From Symsagittifera roscoffensis (taxonomy: Eukaryota; Xenacoelomorpha; Acoela; Convolutidae), in contig NC_087069.1 of the NCBI RefSeq assembly GCF_963678635.1, positions 34,741,090 to 34,805,089 on the forward strand: a stretch of 64,000 nucleotides of DNA. Direction: 5' to 3'. The notes beneath the pieces are model-generated. The model made no database searches. It was not told where the DNA came from and worked only from the letters and a program-made list of their open reading frames with translations. A program made the translations under genes and the position numbers. Positions 32,210 through 43,817 of the stretch are shown piece after piece; positions within the stretch are counted from its first letter, which is position 1; the number at the start of each line of letters is the position of its first letter.

Positions 32210-32784
32210 ATGGCAGTACCTTACGTAAGAACAGAGTTACAACTGAGGTTCGCCTGGTGCATGATGGGACTGACTCGCGAAGAATATGATTCAGAAGAAA
32301 GGAAGAGGTCAAAAGAAGAGAAGGTTATCCTTAAAACGAACCTGAGGGATCTGATAATCCAAGAGGGAGCAGCGGTAGCGTGTGCAAAGCGGAGAGATGC
32401 TCTCTGTTTCATTCGATTCATGATAGAGCAGATTTCAGTACCTGCATTGAACACTTGCGTTAAGATGCTGAGGGAAGGCGATGAGCGAGCGAAAGCCTTA
32501 CTCTTGTTAGCACTGCTGGATATGCAGCAAAGCAAACCGATGAGGGTGAATATGAAGGAACCCGAGGAGTTAGAGCCCATGAGAAAGATAGACGAAATCA
32601 GGAGATTCTCAAACAAGGAGCTGAGACTCACTAAAGAATCTATGGGGGCACTGCCGAAATCCAGTGAATACTGTGGACCAATCAAGAAAAAGTCGTACAG
32701 CTAAGTATCCGGATTCATAGGGATAGCGTACAACCCTTTCCTGAGTGAAGACATACGCGATTGCTTCTTCGAATACGAATAGGC
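32210..32784 (+). pseudogene. ORF3 segment with conserved GIAYNPFL block
   Basis: The third frame resumes with VPYVRTELQLRF, matching NPFVRTAGQLMF of the minus-strand copy (59786-60460). It then continues past TAA 32702-32704 through VSGFIGIAYNPFLS (minus copy VSGVMGIAYNPFLN) to TAG 32780-32782. Helical, Cys-containing (CAKRRDALCFIRFMIEQI). No family recognised. Confidence 0.5.
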
Positions 32785-33928
32785 AGTGTTGCTAAGATTC
32801 TGGACGTCGAGAATTATAACGATTAAGAGCGCTACCAATCCTCAGACCAAATTGGGACTGGTCTTGGAAGAAGAGGTGACTGCACCTTCCGTACCAAAAT
32901 CCGACAAAAGAGTGGAGTTTGGGTTCGGGTTTTTAGATGAATTACTAAAAACGAGCTTGATGGCAGTGTGGGAATTGATGAGGCCATCATGGTGTCCTAG
33001 TCCCAACGCTGACTCGATATTACGGGCAACACAAGACGTGCAGAGGGAGCTGAATGCAGACTGCAACCTGCGTGACCTTAACATCATATATAATGTGATG
33101 ATAACGGCCTCTAGGAGCAACGGTGAAGATAAAGTGGAGTTGCCTGGCTGGGGACCAGAAGACTGGGTCAAACCTGGTAGCTGTCTGGCGGAAGTCTGTG
33201 GACTGGAGGGTAACGTTTGTGGAAGTCTGGACTGTGTGAAGACCCTAGAGAAACAACACAAGCAATTGACGGCATTGTTTGGGAATGTCGTGATGAAAGC
33301 AAGAACGGAAACGGAACTGATAGCGGATTGTCATGGAGGAACCGAGGTGAATCTAGTGACCGTACTAGGGTTCTACAGCATGTTTAGTTCTTTAGAGTCA
33401 TTATTGAATCTAGAACAGAGACATGAGATGGTCACTGCCATCAGTGTAGAAGTATTCCCAGGAGTTCTACAAACCGAGCAGAAACACATAGGAAAATGGA
33501 GGGAAGCGATCGAGGCGGAAATGAACATCAGACACAGTGAGACTTATTGTAGACCATCAGGAGCACGATATTTGGTGGGCTTGACATTGGCTCCAATGTG
33601 CAAGAACAGATACCCGGTGCATTTTGTAGCTGTGGATGTGAAGAGTACGAGAATGATCGTGGATCAAGCCTTCTCAGTACCAAAGTGTGTGAGACTAACG
33701 AGAATGTCCGAAAAATCTTACGAGTTGCTATGTAAAATGTTCTCAGCGGTTCCAGAGAGAACCAAGGAGGAGTTGGAATCGATACTGGGAAAGAAGTTCA
33801 TGGGATACGTGAGTGGGAACTTCAGTGAATTTGAGAGACAGAAACAGAGAGGATCAATTGTTACAGATTACAATACAGTATACGAGAATGATGAAGTCCA
33901 CCGAGTGATGATGGAAGTGGAACCATAA
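32785..33928 (+). pseudogene. ORF3 large conserved segment, first copy
   Basis: About 380 codons in the same frame as the preceding segment, ending at TAA 33926-33928. It aligns along its length with the minus-strand ORF at 58506-59504. Shared landmarks: FWT at the start, AxxVNxxTxLGFxSxxxSL, SVExxPGVLQxxQKHIxxW, FERQ. The minus copy reads through where this TAA stands, so the stop is a lesion; it is present in both tandem copies and so predates the duplication. The second half of the segment is repeated at 36335-37129. No known domain recognised. Confidence 0.55.
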
Positions 33929-34724
33929 CTGGAAGCTCCGGGAAAACGTAATTGGAGGAGCATCATGTTGATACATGACGAGTTTCCCTGCCACTGCCTG
34001 CTGCAGACCTGGTGGTATCCCAAGCGTAGTAATCTGGTGTTGATCTGGGACTCTGGAGAGCTGCTCTCCATGGGTTTACCAGACTCATCACAGCCCATAA
34101 CAATAGTGATAGTGGGAGTTATGATGGCGATACGATGGCTGGAAGCTCATGTGAAAGAAAACAATAGACAAGAGGCACCGACGAGAGAACAGTTGCGGAA
34201 AGTGGATTGTCTAAAAGATTTAGATCTTTTTGAGACAATGTGCAAAATTCTGAACATTCCCATGGAAGTGAAGAAGATATGGGCAAGAAGACGATTGATG
34301 CCATGGTTCAGAGCTAACATGACTGCATGGTTGTACGAATATGCTAAGAAGCATATGTCGAAGCACGGCAGAGTGTACAGTGGACATTGGAGCAGGAGCT
34401 TTCAAGCGAGCTTTCGTGACTCATTGGAATGCAGTGACCACCGCTGTAAAGAGAATTTCCAGGACTAGTGAACGTAGTGGAAAGGAGAAGGAAGAGGTGT
34501 TGAAGGAAGATTTGGAGAGAAACGTGACGTTGTGTCTCCACAACAGCTTCTGCCGAAACAGAGAATCTAACGTGGCTCCCCTACCTTGTTGCAAACAGAG
34601 GGTAGAAGAGCAGAAGTGTTGGAGGACTGCTTCCAACAGCGTCAGAATAGCTAATGATGTGTTGCAAGACACAGAGACTGAAAGTGCAGAGTCAGTATCA
34701 CAGGAGGAAGAGATGGAACATTGA
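33929..34724 (+). pseudogene. ORF3 C-terminal segment, first copy (11-bp deletion)
   Basis: The frame continues after the TAA (LIHDEFPCH..WWYPKRSNLVLIWD, minus copy LTHGECPSH..VWYPKHSNLYLIWD) to about 34382. There an 11-bp deletion relative to the second copy (37583-37593) shifts the frame. The remaining C-terminus is read from 34383 to TGA 34722-34724 in another frame. The C-terminus is charged, with a Cys pair (PLPCC) and an acidic end. The undamaged arrangement of this part is seen in the second copy. Confidence 0.55.
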
Positions 34725-35216
34725 CGAATGGCCGAAAAACGAGATGCAAAAAGAGATGAAAATAGAAGAATTTAGAAGTTTTAGAACTTCTAAACGACGA
34801 AAAAAGAAGAAAACAAAGGAGTGATGAAGAAAAAGTTAAAACTCAGAATTGTTTTATGTGTGTGAAAAAACTCAAGTGAGAAACCAAGCAACCAAGTTGT
34901 AATTGAAAACTGAATAATTTAGTTAAGCTTTGAACATTGAAGTATTTGTTGCATTTATAAATTTGCATTTTGATTTCAGTTAGTGGCTTAAGAGACACTT
35001 ACTTACTATTTATTTAGAAAGGCTTGAGTGAAAGAGTATATTTAAATATTCCAGCCTGCATGACTGTTTTTAATCAACTAGGAGAACTGATCACTTTGTG
35101 GTGATATGAAAGGCTTGGGTAATCTCTCGAAGAGGGAGATTGTTTCATTGTTCTTTCTAACCACAGAGTTTCTTAGTTTTAATATTCAGGACAATAACAA
35201 GCAAAGTTTCCGAAGT
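34725..35216 (+). other. 3' UTR of the giant element with a polypurine tract
   Basis: AT-rich non-coding. A purine-rich run at 34797-34821 (GAAAAAAGAAGAAAA then AAAGGAG), interrupted once by C, resembles a polypurine tract, and TG follows at 34822. If this primes plus-strand synthesis, the 3' LTR would start at 34822 rather than 35217, which conflicts with the 5' LTR. Identical sequence recurs at about 37937-38421. Confidence 0.5.
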
Positions 35217-35957
35217 AATTTTTAAAATTTCGAAGTATGACGTCATATTTCTGAGAAACGTCAGAAACGGCCATTTTGGCAGAAAACTGGAAGAAAAACA
35301 CAACAACATTAGTTGCGATAGCGAAAACAACAAAGATTGTGGTTAAAAAAAACAACAACGAATTGCAGAAGTAGCAGAGACCGCTCCGAGTTGCAACTAT
35401 TGTGTCGCTGCAATAGTTGCAAGGCCGTTGCGAACAACGGTGAAGGGTGGAAAACTAGCCTTCCGGAAGGAGAATAAGAGCCTTATTTCCCCGGATTCAG
35501 GAATCCGGAGGGGTCTCGGGACTGGAACTTTTATTAACTTATATAAACTTTTAGCTTCCCTGTCATGTCCTGAGTTGAATTTAATTAACATCTGAATTCA
35601 TTTTGCTAGGATGAGAAGCTAGGAGTTGGGGGAAAGGGTTGATCCATCTTCGATGGAGATGATGATTTTTATCTGCTGAGCAAAAACAATAATAATTCAA
35701 TAAACAGTAGTAGCCCTGTTTTTAGAAGTGACCTCGTGGTCTGGGGATACTGAGACCCAGCCATGAGCTCACTATTTCTGCATGTAATCTGCCGAAAGCA
35801 GTTACGTTTTTGTCGACCCGATGTTAGAAAGACCACCGAAAGTACTGGCTTGGTAGAGACGGTTAAAAACATGTAAAGCTCTGTTTAGACGTTAGCCAGT
35901 CGTCTTAGGACTTAGTTTTATTTTCCGTTGATATGTATCTTCCGGGCGAATGTTACA
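35217..35957 (+). repeat. LTR copy A (3' LTR, lacks the first ~129 bp)
   Basis: Closely similar to 12101-12865, ending CGAATGTTACA at 35957. Carries TATATAAA (35540-35547) and an intact AATAAA (35699-35704) that is mutated in the 5' LTR. Upstream it joins 3' UTR sequence not found next to the 5' LTR, so the expected TGTGACATTCG start is missing. Followed by minisatellite beginning TATAAATTTTTACAT. Confidence 0.75.
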
Positions 35958-36190
35958 TATAAATTTTTACATGGGTATCATTAGCTGTAAAAATTATACA
36001 TATGGACCATTAGGTACACCAAATGGCCATAGACTTCAACTAGGGATCTTTATATGTACATAGGAGTTAATGGTTATACTTACAGATCATTGGTTATACG
36101 TGATATGAAAATATTTGGTTAAGCTATGAAAATTAAACATAGGGTAATTGGGTAAAAAAATTTTACAGAGGGACCATTAGGTATAAAGTA
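35958..36190. repeat. Minisatellite-related sequence between tandem copies
   Basis: Diverged units of the same ~30 bp family as 11400-11971; the segment around 36000-36180 also matches 11495-11690 in order. It ends abruptly at GGTATAAAGTA, where the second copy of the element 3' end starts. Confidence 0.75.
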
Positions 36191-36334
36191 ATGGGTTCGG
36201 GTTCTCAGATGAATTACTAAGAATGAGCTTGATGGCAGTGTGGGAATTGATGAGGCCATCATGGTGTACTAGTCCCAACGCTGACTCGATATTACGGGCA
36301 ACACAAGACCTCTAGGAGCAACGGTGAAGATAAA

Positions 36335-37129
36335 GTGGAGTTGCCTGGCTGGGGACCAGAAGACTGGGTCAAACCTGGTAGCTGTCTGGCGGAAGTCTGT
36401 GGACTGGAGGGTAACTTTTGTGGAAGTCTGGACTGTGTGAAGACCCTAGAGAAGCAACACAAGCAATTGATGGTTTTGTTTGGGAATGTCGTGATGAAAG
36501 CAAGAACGGAAACGGAACTGATAGCAGATTGTCATGGAGGAACCGAGGTGAATCTAGTGACTGCACTAGGGTTCTACAGCATGTTTAGTTCTTTAGAGTC
36601 ACTATTGAATCTAGAACAGAGACATGAGATGGTCACTGCCATCAGCGTAGAAGTATTCCCAGGAGTTCTACAAACCGAGCAGAAACACATAGGAAAATGG
36701 AGGGAAGCGATTGACGCGGAAATGAACATCAGGCACAGTGAGACTTATTGTAGACCATCAGGAGCACGATATTTGGTGGGCTTGACATTGGCTATAATGT
36801 GCAAGAACAGATACCCGCTGCATTTTGTAGCTGTGGATGTGAAGAGTACGAGAATGATCGTGGATCAAGCCTTCTCAGTACCAAAGTGTGTGAGACTAAC
36901 GAGAATGTCCGAAAAATCATACGAGTTGCTATGTAAAATGTTCTCAGCGGTTCCAGAGAGAACCAAGGAGGAGTTGGAATCGATACTGGGAAATAATTTC
37001 ATGGGATACGTGAGTGGGAACTTCAGTGAATTTGAGAGACAGAAACAGAGAGGATCAATTGTTACAGATTACAATACAGTATACGAGAATGATGAAGTCC
37101 ACCGAGTGATGATGGAAATGGAACCATAA
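36335..37129 (+). pseudogene. ORF3 large segment, second copy (truncated)
   Basis: Duplicate of the second half of the 32785-33928 segment, nearly identical at protein level, ending in the same TAA (37127-37129). No ATG at the start: the frame begins with GTG after the 71-bp deletion, which removes 5' coding sequence and shifts frame. A dead duplicate rather than a gene. Confidence 0.6.
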
Positions 37130-37936
37130 CTGGAAGCTCCGGGAAAACGTAATTGGAGGAGCATCATGTTGATACATGACGAGTTTCCCTGCCACTGCCT
37201 GCTGCAGACCTGGTGGTATCCCAAGCGTAGTAATCTGGTGTTGATCTGGGACTCTGAAGAGCTGCTCTCCATGGGTTTACCAGACTCATCACAGCCCATA
37301 ACAATAGTGATAGTGGGAGTTATGATGGCGATACGATGGCTGGAAGCTCATGTGAAAGAAAACAATAGACAAGAGGCACCGACGAGAGAACAGTTGCGGA
37401 AATTGGATTGTCTAAAAGATTTAGATCTTTTTGAGACAATGTGCAAGATTCTAAACATTCCGATGGAAGTGAAGAAGATATGGGCAAGAAGACGATTGAT
37501 GCCATGGTTCAGAGCTAACATGACTGCATGGTTGTACGAATATGCTAAGAAGCATATGTCGAAGCACGGCAGAGTGTACAGTGAATATCAGCTGGACATT
37601 GGAGCAGGAGCTTTCAAGCGAGCTTTCGTGACTCATCGGAATGCAGTGACCACCGCTGTAAAGAGAATTTCCAGGACTAGTGAACGTAGTGGAAAGGAGA
37701 AGGAAGAGGTGTTGAAGGAAGATTTGGAGAGAAACGTGACGTTGTGTCTCCACAACAGCTTCTGCCGAAACAGAGAATCTAACGTGGCTCCCCTACCTTG
37801 TTGCAAACAGAGGGTAGAAGAGCAGAAGTGTTGGAGGACTGCTTCCAACAGCGTCAGAATAGCTAATGATGTGTTGCAAGACACAGAGACTGAAAGTGCA
37901 GAGTCAGTATCACAGGAGGAAGAGATGGAACATTGA
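37130..37936 (+). pseudogene. ORF3 C-terminal segment, second copy
   Basis: ATG at 37166 opens 256 codons to TGA 37934-37936, with no frameshift. It is the unbroken form of the region split at 34382 in copy 1 and aligns with minus-strand ORFs 58506-59504 (C-terminal part) and 57927-58379: HDEFPCH, WYPKRSN, MTAWLYEYAKKHM and AFKRAFVTHRNAVTTAVKR match corresponding blocks. Family unknown. Confidence 0.55.
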
Positions 37937-38421
37937 CGAATGGCCGAAAAACGAGATGCAAAAAGAGATGAAATTAGAAGAATTTAGAAGTTTTAGAACT
38001 TCTAAACGACGAAAAAAGAAGAAAACAAAGGAGTGATGAAGAAAAAGTTAAAACTCAGAATTGTTTTATGTGTGTGAAAAAACTCAAGTGAGAAACCAAG
38101 CAACCAAGTTGTAATTGAAAACTGAATCATTTAGTTAAGCTTTGAACATTGAAGTATTTGTTGCATTTATAAATTTGCATTTTGATTTCAGTTAGTGGCT
38201 TTAGAGACACTTACTTACTATTTATTTAGAAAGGCTTGAGTGAAAGAGTATATTTAAATATTCCAGCCTGCTTTTTAATCAACTAGGAGAACTGATCACT
38301 TTGTGGTGATATGAAAGGCTTGGATAATCTCTCGAAGAGGGAGATTGTTTCATTGTTCTTTCTAACCACAGAGTTTCTTAGTTTTAATATTCAGGACAAT
38401 AACAAGCAAAGTTTCCGAAGT

Positions 38422-39188
38422 AATTTTTAAAATTTCGAAGTATGACGTCATATTTCTGAGAAACGTCAGAAACGGCCATTTTGGCAGAAAACTGGAAGAA
38501 AAACACAACAACATTAGTTGCGATAGCGAAAACAACGAAGATTGTGGTTAAAAAAAAACAACAACGAATTGCAGAAGAAGCAGAGACCGCTCCGAGTTGC
38601 AACTATTGTGTCGCTACAATAGTTGCAAGGCCGTTGCGAACAACGGTGAAGGGTGGAAAACCAGCCTTCCGGAGGGAGAATAAGAGCCTTATTTCCCCGG
38701 ATTCAGGAATCCGGAGGGGTCTCGGGACTGGAACTTTTATTAACTTATATAAACTTTTAGCTTCCCTGTCATGTCCTGAGTTGAATTTAATTAACATCTG
38801 AAATCATTTTGCTAGGATGAGAAGCTAGGAGTTGGGGGAAAGGGTTGATCCATCTTTGATGGAGATGATGATTTTTATCTGCTGAGCAAAAACAATCATA
38901 ATTCAATAAATAGTAGTAGCCCTGTTTTTAGAAGTGACCTCGTGGTCTGGGGATACTGAGACCCAGCCATGAGCTCACTATTTCTGCATGTAATCTAGTT
39001 AATTTGAGTGTTTTGATCGAAGCCGAAAGCAGTAACGTTTTTGTCGACCCGATGTTAGAAAGACCACCGAAAGTACTGGCTTGGTAGAGACGGTTAAAAA
39101 CATGTAAAGCTCTGTTTAGACGTTAGCCAGTCGTCTTAGGACTTAGTTTTATTTTCCGTTGACATGTATCTTCCGGGCGAATGTTACA
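38422..39188 (+). repeat. LTR copy B (lacks the first ~129 bp)
   Basis: Nearly identical to copy A, with TATATAAA (38746-38753) and AATAAA (38905-38910), ending CGAATGTTACA. At 38994-39020 it keeps a segment (TTTGAGTGTTTTGATCGAAG) that the 5' LTR has and copy A lacks, so copy A has a small secondary deletion. Followed by TAT and minisatellite. Confidence 0.75.
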
Positions 39189-39503
39189 TATAAATTTTTA
39201 CATGGGGATCATTAGCTGTAAAAATTATACATATGGACCATTAGGTACACCAAATGGCCATAGACTTCAACTAGGGATCTTTAGATGTACATAGGAGTTA
39301 ATGGTTAAACTTAGAGATCATTGGTTATACGTGATATGAAAATATTTGGTTAAGCTATGAAAATTAAACATAGGGTAATTGGGTAAAAAAATTTTACAGC
39401 GGGACCATTAGGTATAAAATTTTTACATAACGATCATTAGGTATACATTTTTTACATAGGAATCATTAGGTATAAAAACTTTACATAGGGATCATTAGGT
39501 ATC
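39189..39503. repeat. Minisatellite, right flank of the giant element
   Basis: Resumes the ~30 bp units (GGTATAAAA...TTTACATAGGGATCATT) up to 39503, after which sequence becomes unique AT-rich DNA. Together with 11400-11971 it shows the array the element inserted into. Confidence 0.8.
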
Positions 39504-42129
39504 AGATACTAATTGCAAACCAGGGCTTAAGGCGACACACGCTCGTTTCGAAGAAGAGGATCGGTGTCTAGTCTTGAAAGCGTAGCTCTGGAAGAACGTT
39601 GTGCGATTCTTGGACACTGAACTTTTCTGATGGAAATCCAATGGTCAAGACAATCTTATCCATTTCACGTCTCTGAAATTATTTAATAAATTAATCACAA
39701 CAATCAGACTAAATTGTAAAAATAAAAGTTTTAGGGAAGAAATGAGGTGAACAAAAAAATAATATAAACGCATATCATTACTTATTTTTTATTTAAAGGT
39801 TTTAGAGCGAAAAACAGCTCAAAAAACAAGCAAGACAAAATAATGTCAAAAAATATATAACAAATTATTAGCTAACGCATTTTCAATTTGTTGAAATGCT
39901 TTAGAAAATTGATGGCTGAAAACAGAAGAAACTTTTCTTTTAAATTTGCAAAGAAAAAACGTACACATGAGTCAAAAGATTTTCTAAAGAGTTTAGAAAA
40001 GCCAAGTAGATGTTATTTGACTGCCAAGATCTATTTGTTTGCATTATAAACAAGCATTTTGATGCATGGAGTCATAGCTGACAGCAGGCTCTAAGGGTGT
40101 TTGGTAGACAAGGGTTTGTTTACTGGAAAAACTACCAGCCAGTTTGCAGTTTGATAACTCATTAAACACAAATGAGACTCAAAGAAACAAAGCTAAACTT
40201 CGAGACAACAATCGAGAAAACGGCAAAATGGAGCCCCAAAAAAGGAAAGGAAGCTTTTAAAATAAAAAAAGTTTCCATCTGTTGGAAATCAAAACAATCA
40301 CAAATGAAGAGGGTAGGTAAAGTAACCACTAGCCACCAACCAATGAAAACACACCTGCTGATTTTTTCTCAGAGCAAAAAATGGCTAAAAAAAACTGCGA
40401 CACATTTGATTTCAACGTTTTTGAAGCGAATTTGATCATCAATTTCCCATCAATAATATCGCATCTGATTTGCTTTCATTTGGCGCTTCCCAGTAAATTT
40501 GATATAATATTCTTCTGTAAATCAACTTAAAAAATTTTGTTTCTACAATTACCCAAAAAGGCTGATGAGTTTTTGATATAATTCATTCAATTTTTTTACC
40601 TTGCAAAAAAAAAACAATTTCCCGGAGCGCGGATGAAACAAAAAATGTTCAATCAGGTAACCTAATTATAACGTATATCACTTTTGAACTTATTTTTGCC
40701 ATGAAATCACTCGGTCATTTCACTTTAAAGTCGTCAAATTTGTTGCACCTAACAAAAAACCAATTAGTAACTTTCCCCAAAAAATTTTTGAATTTTTTTA
40801 TTGTAGGGCGTAATTTGATTTTTTCGGTGAAAAGCAACAGATCCCAAATAATTGTAGTTTCATTTCATTCACAATTTGCGGATGGTTCTGAACGCTAAAT
40901 CAGGCACCTTAAATAAATGAACAATAGCTCAATTGATACGCTTCATACAAAAGCCCTATTGGTGATTCTATCAATTTTAATTTTTACCCAAAAGTTGAAA
41001 TTTTTGTAATGTTTTTTGTATATCTTTTCGACATGACTGGATTCATTTGCCTGCAGTAGGGTTGGTTTTTGCTTATTTTTACATTATTATAACTTTTGAA
41101 GAATGTGACGAACTGTTTATGCTAGGGTTGCTTTTTTGGTCAGTCAAGTTTCAATTTTTCAACTATAAATTTGTGGCAATGTTTTTTCATAAAAAGTTTT
41201 TTCATGAGCTCAAATTAAAACAAACTCTTTGCCTGTTTACTTTTTTTGTAAAACCATGGGTTTGAAAACTGCTAAGATGGAGTAATTAACGACCGATACA
41301 ATTCGTTCCTATAACTCCCTTAAGATGCAATTTAAACACAGGTAAAGCTGAGCTTCAAACCACTAACGATACAAATTTGATTAAAATAAAACGGAACAAT
41401 TTGAAAAAAAAAGTCAAAAACTCGTTTTTATCAAAAAAAAAATTGTCATAAAAACTGCGATCTCAAGCAGTTGTGTCACCTCTACGCCAGATGCGCCGGA
41501 TGTTTGATTGAATTTGAATTTATAATTACCATGTGGTAGCAAAGCCAAAAGAACATGAGCAGAAACCTTCCATGCCGAAAAAAGATTCATAAAAATTTCT
41601 GAACTTAAAAAAAAATTTGTCCGTTTTCCCCTCAGAGCTCACGCACGTACATAATTTTTTTTCGATCCCCGAACGACGCAATAATATACCCTTAGTTCGA
41701 TAGAAAATAAGCCGAAACTTATTGAGCCGATAACAAAGACAAAATGAAAAAAAATTGACAAATCGCGTTGGTAAAATTACAATCAGTATTATATTGAAAA
41801 CAAATTTCAATTCCTCCGGATTTTTGAAATGTGAAAAACTTAAAGCAATTACAGTGAAAATGTTTACATTAAAAAGAAAACGATTCTGAGATCTGGCAAG
41901 TAAGCTGCCGAAACATAAGCACACAAATAATAGGCCTATTTTTTTAAACCGGAATAGTTAGCGTTAAGAACCAAGTCCTCATCAGATTCGTTCTCGAGAC
42001 CTTTGACGTCCAATGCGTATTCGTTACCTCCAGGCTAAGTGTGCAGGAGACACTAAGAAACTTGAATTCAATGAAAACCAAGGTACTAAGTCTAGATGAG
42101 TCCAGTGGACAAAGTTGTTAACGGGAAAA
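39504..42129. other. AT-rich stretch with no supported gene
   Basis: Short frames only (60-130 codons), Lys/Asn/Phe-rich as expected by chance in this base composition; no splice pattern or motif seen. Confidence 0.5.
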
Positions 42130-43442
42130 AAGTCTAGTGCCCGATTGCAATACACTTGCTTATCGCAAGGGGTAATCATTCCGTAATGAACTGAGGCCAG
42201 CACTTTCATATTGCTAATACGACAGGAGACTGAATATATGGAGTCCAGGATCGCAAAACCTGGGAAAATTCTGACAATGTCCTACTATTGGGTTTTTAAT
42301 TTCAAACTTGATGAAAGAAACACTGAATTCAAATTGGAAAATCGAAAATTAACCCTTAATAATTGCAATACACGATATAGCTTAAACGTGAAAAATTCTT
42401 TTGTTAAGCATGCAAAAATATTACGTTGAAAAAGCTTTAACATGGCGAGATAGTGAAGCCCGCATTTAAATATATAATAGATGAAAGTTGAAAAATTAGG
42501 CTACGGGTAGACAGACAATCAAATTAATTTTAAAAAGCAGGTATACAGACAGACTTAATTTGGCCTCGAAAAAAATACTAAAAAAATTAATGACCTTGCG
42601 GAAAAAACGATTTAAAAATTTTCTTAAGCATTGAAATATATGATGTAGCTTAAACATGAAAAAATTGTTTCGCTTAACATGAAAATTTATTATGCTTAAG
42701 CATGGGAGATAGCTGTCTCTCGGATTTAAATTTAGTATAGATAGATAGATAGATTATATATATTTCTTTTCCGTGGAAAATCATGTACTTGTAAAGTCTA
42801 GTGCCCGATTGCAATACCCTTGCTTATCGCAAGGGTAATCATTCCGTAATGAACTGAGGCCAGCACTTTGATATTGCTAATACGACAGGAGACTGAATAT
42901 ATGGAGGCCAGAATCGCAAAACCTGGGAAAATTCTAACAATGTCGTACTTTTGGGTTTTTAATTTCAAACCTGATGAAAGAAACACTAAATTCAAATTGG
43001 AAAATCGAAAATTAACCCTTAACAATTGCAATACACGATATAGCTTAAACGTGAAAAATTCTTTTGTTAAGCATGCAAAAATATTACGTTGAAAAAGCTT
43101 TAACATGGCGAGATAGTGAAGCCCGCATTTAATTATATAATAGATGAAAGTTGAAAAATTAGGCTACGGGTAGACAGACAATCAAATTAATTTTAAAAAG
43201 CAGGTATACAGACAGACTTAATTTGGCCTCGAAAAAAATACTGATGATCTTGCGGAAAAACGATTTAAAAATTTTTTTAAGCATTGAAATATATGATATA
43301 GCTTAAACATGAAAAAATTGTTTCGTTTAACATGAAAAATTATTATGCTTAAGCAAGGGAGATAGCTGTCTCTCGGATTTAAATTTAGTATAGATAGATA
43401 GATAGATTATATATATTTCTTTTCCGTGGAAAATCATGTACT
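42130..43442. repeat. ~0.66 kb tandem duplication
   Basis: Sequence starting AAGTCTAGTGCCCGATTGC at 42130 recurs at about 42793 and runs in parallel to a shared end TTTTCCGTGGAAAATCATG (42767 and about 43420). Both copies contain a short GATA microsatellite (about 42731 and 43391). The 72-74-codon frames in each copy match because of the duplication. No gene recognised. Confidence 0.85.
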
Positions 43443-43817
43443 ATATAAAATCGTTGTAATGGGAAGGTGAAGTTATTTTAGGTTGATTCGAACAATTTTA
43501 ACTGAAAGCTGGAGAGACCTGTTAGATTATTTTAATATTGATTATTTTAAAATTGTTTTAAAATTTCAGGTTTCTCAAGTCGATAGCGCCCTTCCTACGC
43601 AAAAAAAGTGAAAGAGAAGCTTATGCATTCATTGGTAACGCTTTGGTAAAAAGTTTTAATGAGGGAACTTTTCAAGTCCATAGGTGTTTCCCTAGACAAT
43701 AGGGGCCCAGCTGGAAGCTGGAGAGACCTGTTTGGTTATTTCAGAAAAAACGTTATATGACTATAATATGTTGACTATAACTGACATCACAAAAACGTTC
43801 TGGAACAAACCGACCTG

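Larger units (their letters stand above)
11972..39188 (+). mobile_element. Giant Ty3/gypsy-group LTR retrotransposon (~24 kb) with tandemly duplicated 3' end
   Basis: The order is LTR (11972-12865), long leader, gag, protease, RT, RNase H, integrase, macro domain, ORF2 with SGNH hydrolase, ORF3, 3' UTR, LTR copy ending at 35957. A duplicate of the last 3.27 kb ends at 39188. Both outer sides are minisatellite: the left flank ends in TAT and the right flank begins with TAT, consistent with insertion into a unit and a short target duplication. The body is visibly GC-richer than its AT-rich surroundings. Many in-frame stops and several frameshifts make this copy inactive. The core order (IN after RT-RH, D-x35-E integrase, GPF module, CX2CX4HX4C knuckles) is Ty3/gypsy. 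The extra ~9 kb downstream of pol is unusual for the group. Confidence 0.85.
36191..39188 (+). repeat. Second tandem copy of the element 3' end (unit 3272 bp)
   Basis: Begins TGGGTTCGGG like 32919 and repeats 32919-36190 through ORF3, 3' UTR and LTR. Differences: a ~71-bp deletion (bases equivalent to 33038-33108), presence of the 11 bp missing in copy 1, a 7-bp deletion near 38270 and scattered substitutions. These sum to the observed 3205-bp offset between the two LTR copies. Confidence 0.9.

Noticed and set aside
15803-34724. Stop-codon reassignment in this organism
   Set aside because: TAA, TAG and TGA all interrupt the element, while the host CPEB gene uses a normal stop and has none inside.
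25796-34724. ORF2/ORF3 as an envelope glycoprotein
   Set aside because: No signal peptide, no fusion-peptide-like or C-terminal membrane segment was seen; ORF2 has SGNH enzyme motifs instead.
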